64,000 nt of DNA from CAVTJL01 sp963735065 (lineage in GTDB: Bacteria > Pseudomonadota > Alphaproteobacteria > Geminicoccales > Geminicoccaceae). Under the pieces are notes generated by a model. That model was not told the origin of the DNA. It was given only the letters and a program-made list of their open reading frames with translations, and did not search any database. Positions within the stretch are counted from its first letter, which is position 1. Each line of letters begins with the position of its first letter. The position numbers and the translations under genes were made by a program. The stretch lies in contig CAVTJL010000004.1 in the NCBI GenBank assembly GCA_963735065.1, positions 248,001 to 312,000 of the forward strand, in the 5' to 3' direction. Below are positions 62,597 through 64,000 of this stretch, one piece after another.

Positions 62597-62883
62597 GGCG
62601 AGGCACCGGCAGCCGACTGCCGCATCGCCTCGATCTCGGCCTGCATCTCGCCCAGCTCAGACAAAAGCTTCAGCGTCAGCGCGGCCTCGGCCTCGTTGAT
62701 CCGGCTCATCGCGAAGCCGACATGGACGAGCACCCAATCGCCGACGCAGGCTTCTGCGGGGTGCTCCTCGTCGACGACGCAGGCGATGTTGATCTGCCGG
62801 CGCACGCCGCCGATCTCGACCGTCGCGAGGGTCGAGGCGGCATCGTCGATGCGGATGATCCGGCCGGGGATGCCTAGGCACAT
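62593..62883 (-). CDS. hypC: Hydrogenase assembly chaperone HypC
   Basis: 96 residues. HypC/HupF family: the N-terminal MCLGIPGRI gives the essential Cys2 after Met removal, then GVRRQINIACVVDE and GDWVLVHVGFAMSRINEAEA. It carries the Fe(CN)2CO precursor between HypD and the large subunit. The gene lies 25 bases after hypF and overlaps hypD. Its tail is slightly longer than the usual 75-90 residues. Confidence 0.97.
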   Translation of the reverse strand: MCLGIPGRIIRIDDAASTLATVEIGGVRRQINIACVVDEEHPAEACVGDWVLVHVGFAMSRINEAEAALTLKLLSELGEMQAEIEAMRQSAAGASP

Positions 62884-62908
62884 GGGCCGCCTCCTTGCTG
62901 CCGGGGCG

Positions 62909-64000
62909 CTAGGTGCCGATCAGCCGTGCCGCGGCGACGGCAGCTTGGCCCAGCGCCAGTCCGCCATCGTTGGCCGGCACCCTCTCATGGGTCAAGACCG
63001 CAAAGCCCAGAGCGTCCAGCCGTCGCATCGTCTCCTCCAGCAGCACGCGGTTCTGGAAGCAGCCGCCGGAGAGGGCCACCGTCGTGAAGCGCGGGCCGGC
63101 TTCCTCATCACGGCCACACAGCGCCAAGGTCATCGTCGCCAGCGCTCTCGCGAGGCCCTTGTGGAAGCGGGCTGCCATCACCGGCGCCGGCGTGCTGCAG
63201 GCGAGGTCCTGCAGGATGGCCTGCCACATGGGGCGTGGCTCGAGGAAGCGGAGATCGGAGCCGGGCAGGCGGGCGATGGCGAGCGGGTAGGCGAGCGCCT
63301 CGTCCTCCAGGGCCAGCGTGGCCTCGTCGACGATGGCCTCGAGGCGGGCCCCGGCCTCGCCCTCATAGGCCTGGCGCTCGCGGCAGAGGCCGAGCGCGGC
63401 GGCGACGGCGTCGAAGAGCCTGCCCGCAGGACGAGGCTTTGGGCGAATTGATGCCGGCCGCGATCATCCTATCGAGGGTGGCGAGCGGCTTGGCCGCGAG
63501 AAAGCGCTGGATCTCGAGCCCTTCAAGGCTCTCTGCCAGCTCGGACCACCCCGTCTCGGCCGTGAGGTGGGCGTAGAGATTGCGCCAGGGCTCACGCGCC
63601 GCCTGAGCGCCGCCCGGCATCGCCACCGGCTTGAAGGTCGCGAGGCGCCGAAAGCCGGCATAGTCGGCGAGCAGGAGCTCGCCGCCCCAGATGGTGCCGT
63701 CCTCGCCCCAGCCGAGGCCGTCGAGCGCGATGCCGAGGACCGGCGGTGCCGCGAGCGGGTAGCCGTTCTCGGCCATGCAGGCGGCGATGTGGGCGTGGTG
63801 ATGCTGGACCTCGACGAGGGGCCGGCCGGCGAGCCGGCTCTGCTGCCGCCCGAGCTTGGCCGAGAGGTAGTCGGGGTGGCGGTCGATCGCGATGGCGGTG
63901 GGCTCGTGCGCGAAGAGGTGCGTGTAGAGCGAGAGGTTGTGGCGGTAGTCGTCGAACGTGGCCGCGTTCTCGAGGTCGCCCTGGTGCTGCGAGAGGATCG
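62909..64000 (-). CDS. hypF: Carbamoyltransferase HypF, C-terminal part (partial, frameshifted)
   Basis: About 363 codons of the C-terminal part of HypF lie in the window; the N-terminus (acylphosphatase, zinc fingers, YrdC) is beyond 64000. HypF makes carbamoyl-adenylate from carbamoyl phosphate and passes it to HypE. The Kae1-like domain is clear: VQHHHAHIAACMAENGYPLA, LGIALDGLGWGEDGTIWGGE and, near the end, VALSGGCFQNRVLLE. The frame shifts near 63422-63424 (CCC, plus strand), where an extra base interrupts KASSCGRLFDAVAAAL; coding resumes as RQAYEGEAGARLEAIVDEAT and reaches the natural stop at 62909. Confidence 0.93.

Overview
The window is high-GC DNA from the chromosome of an alphaproteobacterium. 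The best evidence is the minus-strand housekeeping run cbp3-like / DUF177 / plsX / fabH / ihfA / merR / tRNA-Pro with bamE divergent beside it (25.5-30.4 kb), an order typical of Rhodospirillales and Rhizobiales. A K+-insensitive H+-pyrophosphatase and a complete set of [NiFe]-hydrogenase maturation genes fit a metabolically versatile, environmental, Rhodospirillales-like organism. The genus cannot be told from the sequence.

Layout. 0-4.5 kb: small membrane and secreted proteins, a proline-racemase-family enzyme and an AI-2E transporter. 4.9-10.5 kb: an RND efflux adaptor, permease and membrane-anchored alpha/beta hydrolase with overlapping stops and starts. 10.7-16 kb: a baeRF-type protein, a GntP permease with a patatin-like hydrolase, and an NhaC antiporter. 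16.2-18.9 kb: arcD-arcA, an arginine antiporter and arginine deiminase without arcB or arcC. 19.6-25.2 kb: a seven-gene Mrp-like cation/proton antiporter operon with no NuoL-like MrpA but two NuoM/MrpD-type subunits, and with MbhD, MbhE and MrpB domains fused in one protein. 25.5-32.6 kb: the housekeeping block and hppA. 32.8-44.1 kb: a predicted peptide-forming and peptide-processing region. It holds a circularly permuted ATP-grasp/alpha-E fusion, a transglutaminase, a metallophosphoesterase, a RidA protein and two quinone-reductase paralogues in one overlapping operon, then a DUF2786 protein and a large DUF2126 transglutaminase. 44.4-49 kb: an MFS transporter, then a flavin reductase, an enolase-superfamily enzyme and a luciferase-like monooxygenase.

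50-59.2 kb is accessory DNA: a protein with near-identical 47-residue TPR repeats, a frameshifted membrane spermidine-synthase-like gene, a HxlR/SCP2 regulator plus a decayed second copy of its 3' end, an FAD oxidoreductase, a DUF4242-cyclase fusion and a methyltransferase. 59.2-64 kb carries hypF-hypC-hypD-hypE-hypA-hypB on the minus strand. hypF runs off the right edge, so hydrogenase structural genes probably lie beyond it.

Data quality. From 50 kb to the right end, five genes (the TPR protein, spermidine-synthase-like, HxlR, hypE, hypF) carry one-base shifts, nearly all single-base insertions and several in short homopolymers, while conserved coding continues in the next frame. No such break is seen in the first 50 kb. 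This looks more like residual sequencing or assembly error than gene decay, except perhaps in the TPR gene, where every shift falls at the same point of the repeat unit.
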